In this document: piece by piece, positions 20,699 through 29,237 of the stretch | Layout of the letters: every line of letters begins with the position of its first letter | Position numbering within the stretch: the first letter of the stretch is position 1 | Source: Thermoleophilaceae bacterium | GTDB taxonomy: Bacteria > Actinomycetota > Thermoleophilia > Solirubrobacterales > Thermoleophilaceae | NCBI GenBank assembly: GCA_030446485.1 | Contig: JAUJNF010000011.1 | Span: forward strand, 1 to 64,000 | DNA length: 64,000 bases | Reading direction: 5' to 3' | The notes under the pieces: generated by a model | Seen by the model: the letters and a program-made list of their open reading frames with translations, nothing else | Databases searched by the model: none | Told to the model about the DNA's origin: nothing | Translations under genes and position numbers: made by a program

Positions 20699-21040
20699 AT
20701 GGCCACGCTCGGGATCCGCTCCGAGGTCCACGGCGGCATACCCGCGCTGGCGCTCAGCGGGGAGCTCGACTTTGCCGGGCTCGACCTCCTCGAGAGCGAG
20801 CTCGCACCACTCGAGCGCGGGTCGCCGCCGATCCTCATCCTCGACCTCAAAGAGCTGTCCTTCCTCGACTCGAGCGGCCTCAACATCATCGTGCAGGCTA
20901 ACCGTCGCGCCGCCGACGAGGGCCGGCGGCTCGTGATCGTGCGGGGTGACCACCGCGTGCAGCGGGTCTTCGAGTGGACGGGAGTGACGCGATCGCTCGA
21001 GTTCGTGGACTCAGTGGAGGAGCTCCCCGAAGCGGGTTAG
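20699..21040 (+). CDS. STAS-domain anti-sigma factor antagonist
   Basis: The 113-residue protein is a single STAS domain. The phosphorylatable Ser lies in LSFLDSSGLNIIVQANRRA, and the VHGGIPALALSGELDFAGLD strand-turn and the FEWTGVTRSLEFVDSVEEL ending are typical of SpoIIAA/RsbV proteins. Such proteins release sigma factors from their anti-sigma kinase when dephosphorylated. ATG 20699 is the start that begins the domain. It is divergent from the SpoIIE phosphatase, and its end overlaps hisC by four bases, tail to tail. Confidence 0.9.
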   Translation: MATLGIRSEVHGGIPALALSGELDFAGLDLLESELAPLERGSPPILILDLKELSFLDSSGLNIIVQANRRAADEGRRLVIVRGDHRVQRVFEWTGVTRSLEFVDSVEELPEAG

Positions 21041-22152
21041 CCGACTGCCTGCACGAGAGCTGACAGCAGCCGCTCGGTGGCCGCGGGGCCACGTATCGAT
21101 GCCCGGACGTTGTGCTCGTCCCCGAGCGGACCACCCGGCGCGACGAGGACGCCGGCGCGCTCGAGGCGCGCCGTCAGCTCGGCGCCGGTCAGGCCGGTGG
21201 CGCGAAGCCACGCGAAGTTGGCCTGCGTATCGGGCGCCTCGACCGGCAGGTCGTGCAGCGAGGTCATCAGGCGCGACCGCTGGTCGACGACCAGCGAGCG
21301 GCGGCGCTCGACCTCGGGCTCGCCAATCTTGAGGACCTGCTCGATGCCCGCCTGGGTGAGCGTGTTCACCCCGTGCACAGGGGCGAGGGCCTCCAGCAGG
21401 GAGGCCGCCGTGCCCGAGCCGACGGCGTAGCCCGCGCGCAGGCCCGAGAGCCCGTATATCTTGGAGAACGTCCTGAAGACGAGCAGCCTGGGGAAGGCCT
21501 CGACCAACTGCAGGCAGGCGCCCGCGTCCTCCACGTCCTGGAACTGCACGTAGGCCTCGTCGAGCAGCACGTGCACGTGCTCCGGGAGCTCCGACAGGAG
21601 CCCACCGAGCGTCTCGGAGTCGAGGTAGGTGCCCGTAGGGTCGTTCGGGTTGCAGATGCAGACGACGCGCGTCGCGTCGGTGATCGCGTCGAGCAGCGCG
21701 GCCGGATCGCAGCGGCCGCTCGCCAGGTCGACGGCCACCGGACGCGCCCCGGCCCGAGACGCCATGAGCGGGTAGAGCGGGTAGGACGGCCAGGGGGTTA
21801 CCAGTTCGTCGCCCGGGGAGAGGAGCAGGTAGGCGGCGGTCTGCAGAAGCTCGGCCGCGCCGTTTCCCACCACGATCTGCTCCGGCTTCACGTCGTGGCG
21901 CTCGGCGAGCGCGCGCCGCACGGAGGTCGCATGCCGGTCGGGGTAGCCGTTCACGCGCCCCCGCGCCACGTAGATCGCGGCGTTCATCACCTCGGCGCTC
22001 GGAAAGTCTGGCCATTCGGCACTCGACAGGTCGAGCACCGGCACCTCGGCGAGCGCCGTCGCCCTCTCGCGCGCGCGCTGCTCCCTCAGGCCGCGGTTGA
22101 CCTCTTCCTGGTCGAGCTCCTCGAAGCGGCGGTAGTAGTCGAGCAGGCCCAC
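21037..22152 (-). CDS. Pyridoxal-phosphate aminotransferase, histidinol-phosphate aminotransferase-like
   Basis: This 371-residue protein is a class I/II aminotransferase. The PLP Lys is in FSKIYGLSGLRAGYAVG, the Asn and Asp contacts are in CICNPNDPTGTYL and LLDEAYVQF, and the C-terminal Arg is in NVRASIRGP. The overall pattern is HisC-like, acting on imidazole-acetol phosphate or an aromatic 2-oxo acid. It is not in a his operon, so another substrate is possible. GTG 22152 is preceded by TACCCT with a six-base spacer. Confidence 0.85.
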   Translation of the reverse strand: MGLLDYYRRFEELDQEEVNRGLREQRARERATALAEVPVLDLSSAEWPDFPSAEVMNAAIYVARGRVNGYPDRHATSVRRALAERHDVKPEQIVVGNGAAELLQTAAYLLLSPGDELVTPWPSYPLYPLMASRAGARPVAVDLASGRCDPAALLDAITDATRVVCICNPNDPTGTYLDSETLGGLLSELPEHVHVLLDEAYVQFQDVEDAGACLQLVEAFPRLLVFRTFSKIYGLSGLRAGYAVGSGTAASLLEALAPVHGVNTLTQAGIEQVLKIGEPEVERRRSLVVDQRSRLMTSLHDLPVEAPDTQANFAWLRATGLTGAELTARLERAGVLVAPGGPLGDEHNVRASIRGPAATERLLSALVQAVG

Positions 22153-22158
22153 GCGGGC

Positions 22159-22164
22159 AGGGTA
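22159..22164 (-). promoter_or_regulatory. Possible leaderless -10 hexamer of the aminotransferase gene
   Basis: TACCCT on the minus strand lies six bases before the GTG start and no Shine-Dalgarno is present. It is one of the clearest members of the TANNNT-start pattern in this window. Confidence 0.5.
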
Positions 22165-22189
22165 ATGCCCCCGCGAGGGCCCTACCGGG

Positions 22190-22660
22190 CTACTCTCGCG
22201 GCGCGAGCGTCGGCCCGGGGCCCTCGATGACGAAGAACCAGAACACGAAGACCGACACCACGAGGGCCACGCTGACCACGAAGATCCACTCGAGCGCTCC
22301 CTGCTTCTGCTCGTGGCCGGCGGCCCGGCGCGCCAGCTTCCACAGGTGGTCGAGGCGCTTGGCGATCGCCAGGGTGCCCACCAGCGTGATCATCATGCCC
22401 ACGAAGGCCGACAGGATGCCAAGGCTCACCGCGCCGGTCCAGTAGTCCACGTAGGAGCCCACCCACAGCCACGCCACCGGCTGAGGCCCCCACAGGCTGC
22501 AGCACAGGATGGTCTCGACGACGAGGATGAACGCCGCCACGACGCGGTGCACTCCCTGCCGTCCGTCGCTTCCCTGCGGCGCCCGGTACTTGAGTGGCGC
22601 CGTGCCCGGCCGGCGGCCGATGAAGAGCCCGCCGGTGTCTGTGGGGTCGTTGCGCGGCAT
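22190..22660 (-). CDS. Small membrane protein of unknown function
   Basis: A 156-residue protein that I do not recognise. It has a hydrophilic N-terminus of about 38 residues, a membrane segment at about 39-56, a second, long hydrophobic region at about 65-98, a short charged loop (AKRLDHLWKLARRAAGHEQK) and a final membrane segment at about 122-145, giving three predicted spans. It lies downstream of the acyl-CoA synthetase on the same strand, separated by a duplicated hairpin. Codon usage looks native. Confidence 0.7.
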   Translation of the reverse strand: MPRNDPTDTGGLFIGRRPGTAPLKYRAPQGSDGRQGVHRVVAAFILVVETILCCSLWGPQPVAWLWVGSYVDYWTGAVSLGILSAFVGMMITLVGTLAIAKRLDHLWKLARRAAGHEQKQGALEWIFVVSVALVVSVFVFWFFVIEGPGPTLAPRE

Positions 22661-22776
22661 ATGAAAGCGGCGGCCCCGCGGGCGCGGGGCCGACCCGACC
22701 GAGTGTAGGCATGACCAACAGCCAGCATGAAAGCGGCGGCCCCGCGGGCGCGGGGCCGACCCGACCGAGTGTAGGC
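22661..22776. repeat. Perfect 50-bp direct repeat with a GC-rich hairpin, probably a doubled terminator
   Basis: The 50 bases at 22661-22710 recur exactly at 22727-22776, separated by 16 bases. Each copy contains the palindrome GGCCCCGCG-ggc-CGCGGGGCC type stem. On the minus strand the stem is followed by GCCGCTTTCAT, a weak T run. The pair lies just after the stop of the acyl-CoA synthetase gene on that strand, so two consecutive terminators for it are plausible. Confidence 0.65.
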
Positions 22777-22784
22777 GCCCGGCC

Positions 22785-24575
22785 CTACGCGGCGTAGAGC
22801 GCGTCCACCTCGCCGGCGTACTTCTCGTTCACCACGTTGCGCTTGACCTTGAGCGTCGGCGTCAGCTCGCCCGTCTCCTGGGAGAGGTCGTGCGGCAGGA
22901 TCCGGAAGCGCTTGATCTGCTCCACCGGGCCGACCTTCGTGTTGACCGCATCGACGGCGGCCTGCACCTCGGCTTGCATCTGGTCGGACTCCGGCACGTC
23001 CGCGGCGCTCATGCCGTGCTGCTCGGCGAACTTGGGCACCTCCTCCGGATCGAGCGTGATCAGCGCGATGAGGTACGGACGCCGGTCGCCCACGACGACG
23101 GCCTGGGAGATCCAGCGGTTCTGCTTGAGGCCGTTCTCGAGGTTGGCCGGGGTGATGTTCTTGCCGCCCGCGGTGATGATGATGTCCTTCTTGCGCCCGG
23201 TGATGTACACGAAGCCGTCCTCGTCGACGCTGCCGAGGTCACCGGTGTGCAGCCATCCCTCCTCGAGTGTCTCCCGGGTGGCGTCCTCGTTCTTGTAGTA
23301 GCCCTGGAAGATGTTCGGGCCCCTGAGCAGGATCTCGCCGTCGTCGGCGATCCGCACCTCCTGGCCGGGCAGCGCCTTGCCCACCGAGCCGAAGCGGAAG
23401 TCCTCCAGCGAGTTGGAGGTGGCCACCGTCGAGGTCTCGGTCATCCCGTAGCCCTCAAGCACCGGAACGCCGCAGGCGTAGAAGAACTCGAGGATCTCCT
23501 TGGCGATGGGAGCCGCGCCGGTCTGGCACTGGCGGATCCGACCGCCGAAGATCGCCCGTACGTTCTTGAAGAGAGCCTCGTCGGCCTTGTCGAAGCCGGC
23601 CTGCAGCTCGGCTGGGACGTCCTCGCCGCGGGCCTGCATGGCGCGGACCTTCAGGCCCACCTGCACCGCCTGCTCGAGCTGAGCGCGGTCGGGCGCGGCG
23701 CTCGTGGCCATGGTGTAGATCTTCTCGAAGATCCGCGGCACCGAGGGGAAGTAGGTCGGCTTTACCTCCATCAGGTTGGGCACGATCTTCGTCGGGTCCT
23801 TCTGCCAGAAGGCGATCGTCCCGCCCAGGTCGATCGTCACGAACTGGACGAGCAGCGCGAAGGCGTGGGCGAGGGGGAGGAAGAGGTAGACCACGTCGCC
23901 CTCACTCACCACCGACTCGGCCTCCGCCATGCTGCACACGTTGCGGTAGTTGGAGTGCGTGAGGATGCAGCCCTTGGGCGGGCCAGTGGTGCCCGAGGTA
24001 TAGATGTAGACGCACGGGTCCTCGGGGGAGACTCCTTCGACGCGCTCCTCGTACTCGGAGTCGTCGCGTCCGCGCCCGCGCTCACGGAGGGCCTCGAGGG
24101 AGAGGGCATCGCCGATGTCTCCCTGCGGGTCCATCACGATGACGTGCTCGAGGTGCGGCAGGTCGGCTTCGACGGCGCGCACCTTGGCGAGCTGCTCCGC
24201 GTCCTCGACGAACACGGCGCGCGACTCGGAGTGGTGGAGCACGTAGTGGCACTCCTCGGGGGAGTTGGTCTGGTAGATCGAGACCGACGCCGCCCCGGAG
24301 GTGATGATGCCGAAGTTGACCTGCGTCCACTCCGGGCGCGTGTGGCTGAGGATCGACACCCGCTCGCCGCGCCCGATGCCCAGGTCGACGAGACCGAGGG
24401 CCACCTCCTTGACCGTCTGGCCGAGCTCCTCGTACGAGATGTCGACCCACTCCTCGCCGACCTTGTGCTTGAGCGCGGGCAGGGACGCGTTCTTGGCGGT
24501 GGCGAGCGTGACCATGTCGGCCATCGTCTTCGAGCCGGTGCTGGCCTCAGGGGCTGCGACCGTAGCTGCTTCCAT
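22785..24575 (-). CDS. Long-chain fatty-acid-CoA ligase (AMP-dependent synthetase)
   Basis: The enzyme activates fatty acids to acyl-CoA through an acyl-adenylate. The 596-residue protein has the AMP-binding motif YIYTSGTTGPPKGCILTHSN, the EGYGMTETSTVA motif, the LHTGDLGSVDEDGFVYITGR hinge and the C-terminal lid. It is of the bacterial FACL/FadD15 type. A strong GGAGGAGGAGAGG precedes ATG 24575. Many other acyl-CoA enzymes lie further along the window. Confidence 0.92.
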   Translation of the reverse strand: MEAATVAAPEASTGSKTMADMVTLATAKNASLPALKHKVGEEWVDISYEELGQTVKEVALGLVDLGIGRGERVSILSHTRPEWTQVNFGIITSGAASVSIYQTNSPEECHYVLHHSESRAVFVEDAEQLAKVRAVEADLPHLEHVIVMDPQGDIGDALSLEALRERGRGRDDSEYEERVEGVSPEDPCVYIYTSGTTGPPKGCILTHSNYRNVCSMAEAESVVSEGDVVYLFLPLAHAFALLVQFVTIDLGGTIAFWQKDPTKIVPNLMEVKPTYFPSVPRIFEKIYTMATSAAPDRAQLEQAVQVGLKVRAMQARGEDVPAELQAGFDKADEALFKNVRAIFGGRIRQCQTGAAPIAKEILEFFYACGVPVLEGYGMTETSTVATSNSLEDFRFGSVGKALPGQEVRIADDGEILLRGPNIFQGYYKNEDATRETLEEGWLHTGDLGSVDEDGFVYITGRKKDIIITAGGKNITPANLENGLKQNRWISQAVVVGDRRPYLIALITLDPEEVPKFAEQHGMSAADVPESDQMQAEVQAAVDAVNTKVGPVEQIKRFRILPHDLSQETGELTPTLKVKRNVVNEKYAGEVDALYAA

Positions 24576-24699
24576 CGATCCCTCTCCTCCTCCTCGACGA
24601 CCAGTGGGCGCGGGGAAGTTTACGCCTGCCGTCGCGACCGCGAAGCGATACCGCTGGCTGCCCGCGCGCGGCCGGCCGTGCCGATCAGCGCGGCGCGAG

Positions 24700-24876
24700 T
24701 CAGATCTTGGCGGCGGGTGCCTTCCTCTGCGCCTGCTTGACGGAGGCGAGGAAGAGCGTCTTGTCGATCCGGCCCTCGTAGATCGGGACTCCCAGCTGCG
24801 TGCACTTGACGATCACCTCCCGCCGATGCATTCCTGCTTCCCGGGCCAGCTCGGTGGGCGTCAGATGAATCGCCAA
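24700..24876 (-). CDS. Small HTH-like protein (58 aa), unknown function
   Basis: A TTG start at 24876 with AGGAGAGGG upstream gives 58 residues: MAIHLTPTELAREAGMHRRE and so on, ending in a basic tail QAQRKAPAAKI. The pattern TPTELAREAGMHRREVIVKC looks like a short helix-turn-helix of the type seen in IF2 N-terminal or MerR-like modules, but I cannot assign a family. It is divergent from the 89-residue hypothetical protein. A longer upstream frame is unlikely because the good ribosome-binding site is here. Confidence 0.6.
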   Translation of the reverse strand: MAIHLTPTELAREAGMHRREVIVKCTQLGVPIYEGRIDKTLFLASVKQAQRKAPAAKI

Positions 24877-24969
24877 AGGTCCCTCTCCTAGGTTCGCCTG
24901 TGCGGGAGTTCCCACAGTGTTACCGCTCGCGCCGGACGACGCAAGCCCGGCTTCGACGGAGGCGAGGTA

Positions 24970-25239
24970 ATGTCCGGCGGCATGGCCAGGTCGAAGCGCG
25001 CCGTGGTAGGTGCCGACGAGTTCCTCGAGTCTCTGATGGACACGAACCTCTACTCCATGGGGGCCTACTTCTCCGATCAGCATCCAGACCTCGTGGACGA
25101 GGTGATCGACCAGAGCGTGGCCATCGAGGAGCGCGGCATGCGCGGCTACGCGGACGATCAGCAGCTAACGCTCGAGGAGTGCTTCCACACCCTTTTGACC
25201 GGACTTGCCGTGCGGTACTACAAGGCCGTCGCCGCTTAG
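24970..25239 (+). CDS. Conserved-looking hypothetical protein (89 aa)
   Basis: The 89-residue protein is acidic, mostly helical in appearance and without membrane segments (FLESLMDTNLYSMGAYFSD, then DQSVAIEERGMRGYADDQQL). I do not recognise the family. GGAGGCGAGG lies upstream of ATG 24970; ATG 24982 is an alternative. Its stop overlaps the tail of the convergent NAD(P)-binding gene by four bases. Confidence 0.65.
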   Translation: MSGGMARSKRAVVGADEFLESLMDTNLYSMGAYFSDQHPDLVDEVIDQSVAIEERGMRGYADDQQLTLEECFHTLLTGLAVRYYKAVAA

Positions 25240-26156
25240 ACCGCCGTACGCTGCGCCGCCCGGTCGTCGGCCAGCGCCCGCTCGAGCGCCGTCGACAGCG
25301 GCAGCGGCTCGATGTCGAACAGCGCCGCGCCCGAGTGGTCACGGACGACGGTCTCGGTGGCCAGGCCCTCCACGAGCGGCCGTGCCACGCCGGCGTCGAC
25401 CGGGGTCACCAGGCCGATCCAGTGCGACGAGAGCCACGGCGTCAGGAAGGGCACCGGCAGCTTGGGCCGCGCGCGCGTGCCCAGGGCGTCGGCCATGCGG
25501 TCCAGCATGTCGCCGTAGCTCAGCACGTCCGGCCCGCCGATCTCGACATCGCGACCGACGGACTCCTCTACGTGCGGCGCCCGCGCCAGGTAGGCGAGCA
25601 CGTCGTCGATGCCGATTGGCTGCGTGGGGGTCTTCAGCCACGAGGGGGCGATCATGGCCGGCAGCCGTTCGACCAGGTAGCGCAGCGTGCGGTAGGACTC
25701 GCTCCCCGAGCCCACCACCATCGCGGCGCGGAAGTAGGTCAGGGGAGGCCCCTGGCGCCGGAGGATCTGGGCGGTCTCGTGCCGGCTGCGCAGGTGCTTC
25801 GAGCCGGCGTCCTCCCCCGCCAGCCCGCCGAGGTACACGACGTGGCGCACGCCCTCGCGGGCAGCCATCTGCGCGAAGGCGCTCGCGGCGGCGCGCTCGC
25901 GTGCGGCGAAGTCGCCACTGCCGCCACGACCCATGGCGTGGATCAGGTAGTAGGCGACGTCGATGCCCGCGCCCGCCCCCTCGAGGGTCTCGGGGTTGGA
26001 GACATCTCCCTGGTGCAACTCGTGCCCGCTGCGCTCGAGGTGGGCGGCGCGCCCCCGGTCGCGCACCAGGCAGCGGACCTCCGCTCCGCCCTTGGCCAGG
26101 GAGTCGACCAGCCGGCCCCCGACGAAGCCGGTGGCCCCGGTTACCAAGGCGCGCAT
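25236..26156 (-). CDS. NAD(P)-binding protein of the NmrA/NDUFA9-like atypical SDR group
   Basis: The N-terminus MRALVTGATGFVGGRLVDSL carries the GxxGxxG dinucleotide-binding motif. The VRHVVYLGGLAG strand and the TYFRAAMVVGSGS segment are typical of atypical short-chain dehydrogenases that lack a full YxxxK active site (complex I NDUFA9-like). The substrate is unknown. ATG 26156 has TAGTGT seven bases upstream. It is divergent from the sugar dehydrogenase. Confidence 0.8.
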   Translation of the reverse strand: MRALVTGATGFVGGRLVDSLAKGGAEVRCLVRDRGRAAHLERSGHELHQGDVSNPETLEGAGAGIDVAYYLIHAMGRGGSGDFAARERAAASAFAQMAAREGVRHVVYLGGLAGEDAGSKHLRSRHETAQILRRQGPPLTYFRAAMVVGSGSESYRTLRYLVERLPAMIAPSWLKTPTQPIGIDDVLAYLARAPHVEESVGRDVEIGGPDVLSYGDMLDRMADALGTRARPKLPVPFLTPWLSSHWIGLVTPVDAGVARPLVEGLATETVVRDHSGAALFDIEPLPLSTALERALADDRAAQRTAV

Positions 26157-26163
26157 TACCGCA

Positions 26164-26169
26164 ACACTA
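26164..26169 (-). promoter_or_regulatory. Possible -10 hexamer of the NAD(P)-binding protein gene
   Basis: TAGTGT on the minus strand ends seven bases before the ATG. It lies in the 64-base divergent gap shared with the sugar dehydrogenase gene. Confidence 0.4.
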
Positions 26170-26208
26170 CGGTCGCGACCCGGTCCGGGCGATCGCCCAA
26201 GTCGCCGC

Positions 26209-26214
26209 CATACT
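26209..26214 (+). promoter_or_regulatory. Possible leaderless -10 hexamer of the sugar dehydrogenase gene
   Basis: CATACT lies six bases before ATG 26221, with no Shine-Dalgarno in between, as expected for a leaderless transcript. Confidence 0.4.
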
Positions 26215-26220
26215 CGGACG

Positions 26221-27408
26221 ATGCGCGTCGCGATCCTGATCTCGCTCGCCGCGGCCCTCGCGCTCGCGTCCGGCGGCGGGCGGGCGAGCGAACGCGCGGA
26301 CGGGTCGGAGGTGCCGGCCCGGACCGAGGCGCCAAGCGCCGGCAGCGCCGGCGGAGGCGTCCGCCTCGTGCGTGTCGGAAGCTTTTCGAGCCCTGTCTAC
26401 GTGACCGCGCCTCCCGGGGACGAGCGGCGCCTCTTCGTGGTGGAGCGGGCGGGCCGCATCCGCGTGATGGAGGACGGGCGGAGGCTCGCGCGACCCTTCC
26501 TCGACCTGTCGGCGAGCGTCCGCACCGATGGAGAGCGCGGACTGCTGTCGCTCGCCTTCGCCCCGGACTACGCGCGGTCCGGGCGCCTCTACGTCTACTT
26601 CACCGACCGCCGCGGCGACATTCGCGTTCGCGAGTACCGGCGCTCGTCCCGGGGCGCCAACCGGGCGGACCCGGGATCGCGCCGCGACCTGATCGTGCAG
26701 CGTCACCGCTCGTACTCGAACCACAACGGCGGTCACCTGGCCTTCGGACCCGACGGCTTCCTCTACATCTCGACGGGCGACGGCGGGGGCGGCAACGATC
26801 CCCTGCGCAACGGCCAGAGCCGTGGCACCCTGCTCGGCAAGCTGCTGCGGATCGACCCGCGACGGGCGGGCCGGCGCGCCTACCGGGCGCCCCGCTCGAA
26901 TCCGTTCGCCGGTCGCGGGGGCCGCGACGAGATCTACGCCTACGGCCTGCGCAATCCCTTTCGCTTCTCGTTCGACCCCGTGACCGGCGACCTCTCGATA
27001 GGGGACGTCGGTCAGGACCAGGTCGAGGAGATCGACTTCGCCCGCGCCGGACGGGCTCGCGGCGCCAACTACGGCTGGCGGTGCTTCGAGGGCCGCCGCC
27101 GGGCCGCCTCGTGCCGAGCGCCCGGCCACGTGCCACCGGTGATCCAGCGCCGGCATCCGGGGAGCTGCTCGATCGTGGGGGGCTACGTGGTGCGCGACCC
27201 GGAGCTTGCCGCCCTGCGCGGGCGATACGTGTACGGCGACCTCTGCAACAGCACGCTGCGCTCGGCGCGGCTGCGGCCCGGCCGGGCGAGCGGCGACGGC
27301 GCGCTCGGGCTACGGGTCTCGAGCCTGGTGTCCTTCGGCGAGGACGCGCGGCGTCGTGTCTACGCCGTCTCGATTGCCGGCCCGGTGTACCGCCTCACCC
27401 GCCGCTGA
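26221..27408 (+). CDS. Exported PQQ-dependent sugar dehydrogenase (GSDH/sorbosone dehydrogenase family)
   Basis: The 395-residue protein begins with a signal segment (RVAILISLAAALALASG) and folds as a six-bladed propeller. Diagnostic blocks are RLFVVERAGRIRVMEDGR, GERGLLSLAFAPDY, NHNGGHLAFGPDGFLYISTG, EIYAYGLRNPFRFSFD and GDVGQDQVEEID. Family members oxidise sugars outside the cell with PQQ; whether this one does is not certain. ATG 26221 gives the signal peptide directly. It converges on the epimerase gene across a hairpin terminator. Confidence 0.88.
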   Translation: MRVAILISLAAALALASGGGRASERADGSEVPARTEAPSAGSAGGGVRLVRVGSFSSPVYVTAPPGDERRLFVVERAGRIRVMEDGRRLARPFLDLSASVRTDGERGLLSLAFAPDYARSGRLYVYFTDRRGDIRVREYRRSSRGANRADPGSRRDLIVQRHRSYSNHNGGHLAFGPDGFLYISTGDGGGGNDPLRNGQSRGTLLGKLLRIDPRRAGRRAYRAPRSNPFAGRGGRDEIYAYGLRNPFRFSFDPVTGDLSIGDVGQDQVEEIDFARAGRARGANYGWRCFEGRRRAASCRAPGHVPPVIQRRHPGSCSIVGGYVVRDPELAALRGRYVYGDLCNSTLRSARLRPGRASGDGALGLRVSSLVSFGEDARRRVYAVSIAGPVYRLTRR

Positions 27409-27437
27409 GCAGACCGTGGCGCTGGGCGGCCGGCGGC

Positions 27438-27468
27438 GACCCCGACCGCGTCGGCGCGGTCGGGGGTC
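27438..27468. terminator. Bidirectional hairpin between convergent genes
   Basis: GACCCCGACCGCG (27438-27450), loop TCGG, then CGCGGTCGGGGGTC form a 13-bp GC-rich stem with one bulged G. It lies between the sugar dehydrogenase stop and the epimerase stop, the classic place for a shared terminator. No long T run follows on either strand. Confidence 0.6.
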
Positions 27469-28498
27469 AGCTCACGCGCGACTCCTCCCGGTAGGCCTGG
27501 ACGAGCGCCGCGAGCGTCTGGCGCGAGGTGTGCTGAGGGCGCCAGCCGAGCAGCTTGCGCGCGCGGTCGGTGCGCATCAGCACCGGACCGCGCATGGCCT
27601 GGATCCAGCCGAGCTGCTCGGGAGCGCCCGGCAGGCGGGCTATCGCCCCGGCGGTGACGTTCACGGCCAGGTCGGGCACCGGGATCGAGTACCAGCCGAG
27701 CGCGTCCGCCAGGTCGCTCATCGCAAGCGTCCCGCTGGCGGCCAGGTTGTAGGCGCCCGGCTCGCCCTTCCCCAGCGCGCCCGCGAGGAACGCCGAGGCC
27801 ACGTCGTCCTCGTGCACGAGCTGGAAGCGCACGCCGGGATCCGGGATCACGGGTTTCAGCATCGGGAGCCAGGACACGACGCGGGAGACAGAGTCGGGCA
27901 CGGCCTCGCCGAGGCGGATGTACGGCAGCTCCTCGAGCAGCATCTGCGCCTTGGGACCGGCCACTATGCAGGGCCGGAACACGTAAGCGCTCGTGCGGGT
28001 CTGGCCGGCCAGCACGTCCTCGAGCACCCGCTCGACCTCGGCCTTCTGGCGCGAGTAGAAGTGCGCGGGCGTGCCGCGCGTGGGCACGTGCTCGTCGAGC
28101 CACGCCGGGTTGTCCTTGTGGAAGCCGTAGGCGGCGACGCTCGACGCGTAGCAGATGCGCTTGGCACGGGCGTCGACGGCGGCCTCGAAGACGTTTCGCG
28201 ACCCGTCCACGTTGATGGCCTGGCTGTCGCCGCCGCCGACGATCGCGAACGCCAGGTGCACGACCACGTCGGCCCCCTTCATCGCGTCGCGGACGCCCGC
28301 GGCGTCGCGCACGTCGCCTTGGCGGTATTCCGTCTTCTTCCAGCCGCGACTCGAGGGATCGAACGGCCGCCGGGCCATGCCGACGATGCGCTTGACCCGT
28401 CGCGAGCGCTCGAGCCCGTCGACCAGAGCGATGCCCAGGTCACCGGTCGGGCCCGTCACGGCCACGGTCAAGCCCTGCTGACGACCCTTTGCTGCCAC
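27467..28498 (-). CDS. NAD-dependent epimerase/dehydratase family protein (extended SDR)
   Basis: The 343-residue protein has the NAD-binding motif VTGPTGDLGIALVDGL (a GPTGxxG variant of TGxxGxxG), the INVDGSRNVFEAA helix and the active-site YSRQK (in HFYSRQKAEVERVL). Ser in CYASSVAAYG is the usual third member. The substrate is unknown; nucleotide-sugar epimerase or hydroxysteroid-type reactions are possible. GTG 28498 follows GAGGAGC. Confidence 0.82.
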   Translation of the reverse strand: MAAKGRQQGLTVAVTGPTGDLGIALVDGLERSRRVKRIVGMARRPFDPSSRGWKKTEYRQGDVRDAAGVRDAMKGADVVVHLAFAIVGGGDSQAINVDGSRNVFEAAVDARAKRICYASSVAAYGFHKDNPAWLDEHVPTRGTPAHFYSRQKAEVERVLEDVLAGQTRTSAYVFRPCIVAGPKAQMLLEELPYIRLGEAVPDSVSRVVSWLPMLKPVIPDPGVRFQLVHEDDVASAFLAGALGKGEPGAYNLAASGTLAMSDLADALGWYSIPVPDLAVNVTAGAIARLPGAPEQLGWIQAMRGPVLMRTDRARKLLGWRPQHTSRQTLAALVQAYREESRVS

Positions 28499-28572
28499 CT
28501 GTGAGCTCCTCTCGAGCCGAAGACGTGGGCCGTCTACCTACCCCGATCGGGGCCAAGGCTAAGCGCGCTGGG

Positions 28573-29157
28573 TCAGCGGTCCCCGGAGCGGCGGTTCGCC
28601 GGGGCCCCGCAGCCCTCGAGCACGTCCATACGGTCGGCCATCACCTTGTCACGACCGACGTCGCAGGTCACCACGTCGCGCTCGCCGTCGCGAACCTCGA
28701 TCGTGTCGTCGCCGGCGCCGCCGAACACGGTGTCCGAACCCTCGCCCCCGTAGATCGTGTCGTCGGCCGCCCCGCCGAGCAGAGTGTCGTCCCCGGCCTG
28801 GCCGAACAGGGTGTCCGCGCCGCCGCCTCCCGCCAGGCGGTCAGTTCCCGTGCCGGCGTAGATGAAGTCCGCGCCCGCGCCCGCGGCGGCGACGTCGTCC
28901 TCGGTCCCGGCCAGGAGCAGGTCGTCGCCGGGGCCGCCCTTCACGCGGTCGCTTCCCCCGCTCCCGTCGAGGTAGTCGTTGCCGGCCAGCCCCAGCAGCG
29001 TGTCGGGGCCTTCCCTGCCGAAGAGCTGGTCAGGCCCCTTCGACCCGAACAGGGTGCTCCCACGGGGGCTGGCCTCCTCGGTCTTCGCGCCGGCCAGGGA
29101 GGCGAACGAGCCGACGAGCAGTGCCGCTGCGGCTGTGATGAGGACGACTCTTCTCAT
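28573..29157 (-). CDS. Exported RTX-type calcium-binding repeat protein
   Basis: The 194-residue protein starts with a signal peptide (RRVVLITAAAALLVGSFASLAGA). Glycine/aspartate nonapeptide repeats of the hemolysin type follow from about residue 40 to 150 (for example GGAGDDTIEV, GQAGDDTLLGG, GGEGSDTVFGG), which fold as a calcium-bound parallel beta-roll. A short tail with two Cys (VVTCDVGRDKV, LEGCGAP) may form a disulfide. There is no type I secretion gene nearby. The function is unknown, perhaps an extracellular calcium-dependent protein. Confidence 0.85.
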   Translation of the reverse strand: MRRVVLITAAAALLVGSFASLAGAKTEEASPRGSTLFGSKGPDQLFGREGPDTLLGLAGNDYLDGSGGSDRVKGGPGDDLLLAGTEDDVAAAGAGADFIYAGTGTDRLAGGGGADTLFGQAGDDTLLGGAADDTIYGGEGSDTVFGGAGDDTIEVRDGERDVVTCDVGRDKVMADRMDVLEGCGAPANRRSGDR

Positions 29158-29237
29158 TAACGATTCTTACAACCCGCGCCGGGCCCGGAGGTTGCGGTCG
29201 CGGTGGCCGCGCCCCGCTCTCCGGATCCCGAGGCGCG

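Noticed and set aside
22890-24740. 616-residue open frame antisense to the acyl-CoA synthetase
   Set aside because: It is a shadow frame with no recognisable domain, while the minus-strand synthetase has all motifs.
28573-29157. Type I secreted toxin
   Set aside because: RTX repeats are present, but there is no toxin domain, no ABC/HlyD genes nearby, and an ordinary signal peptide instead of a C-terminal secretion signal.
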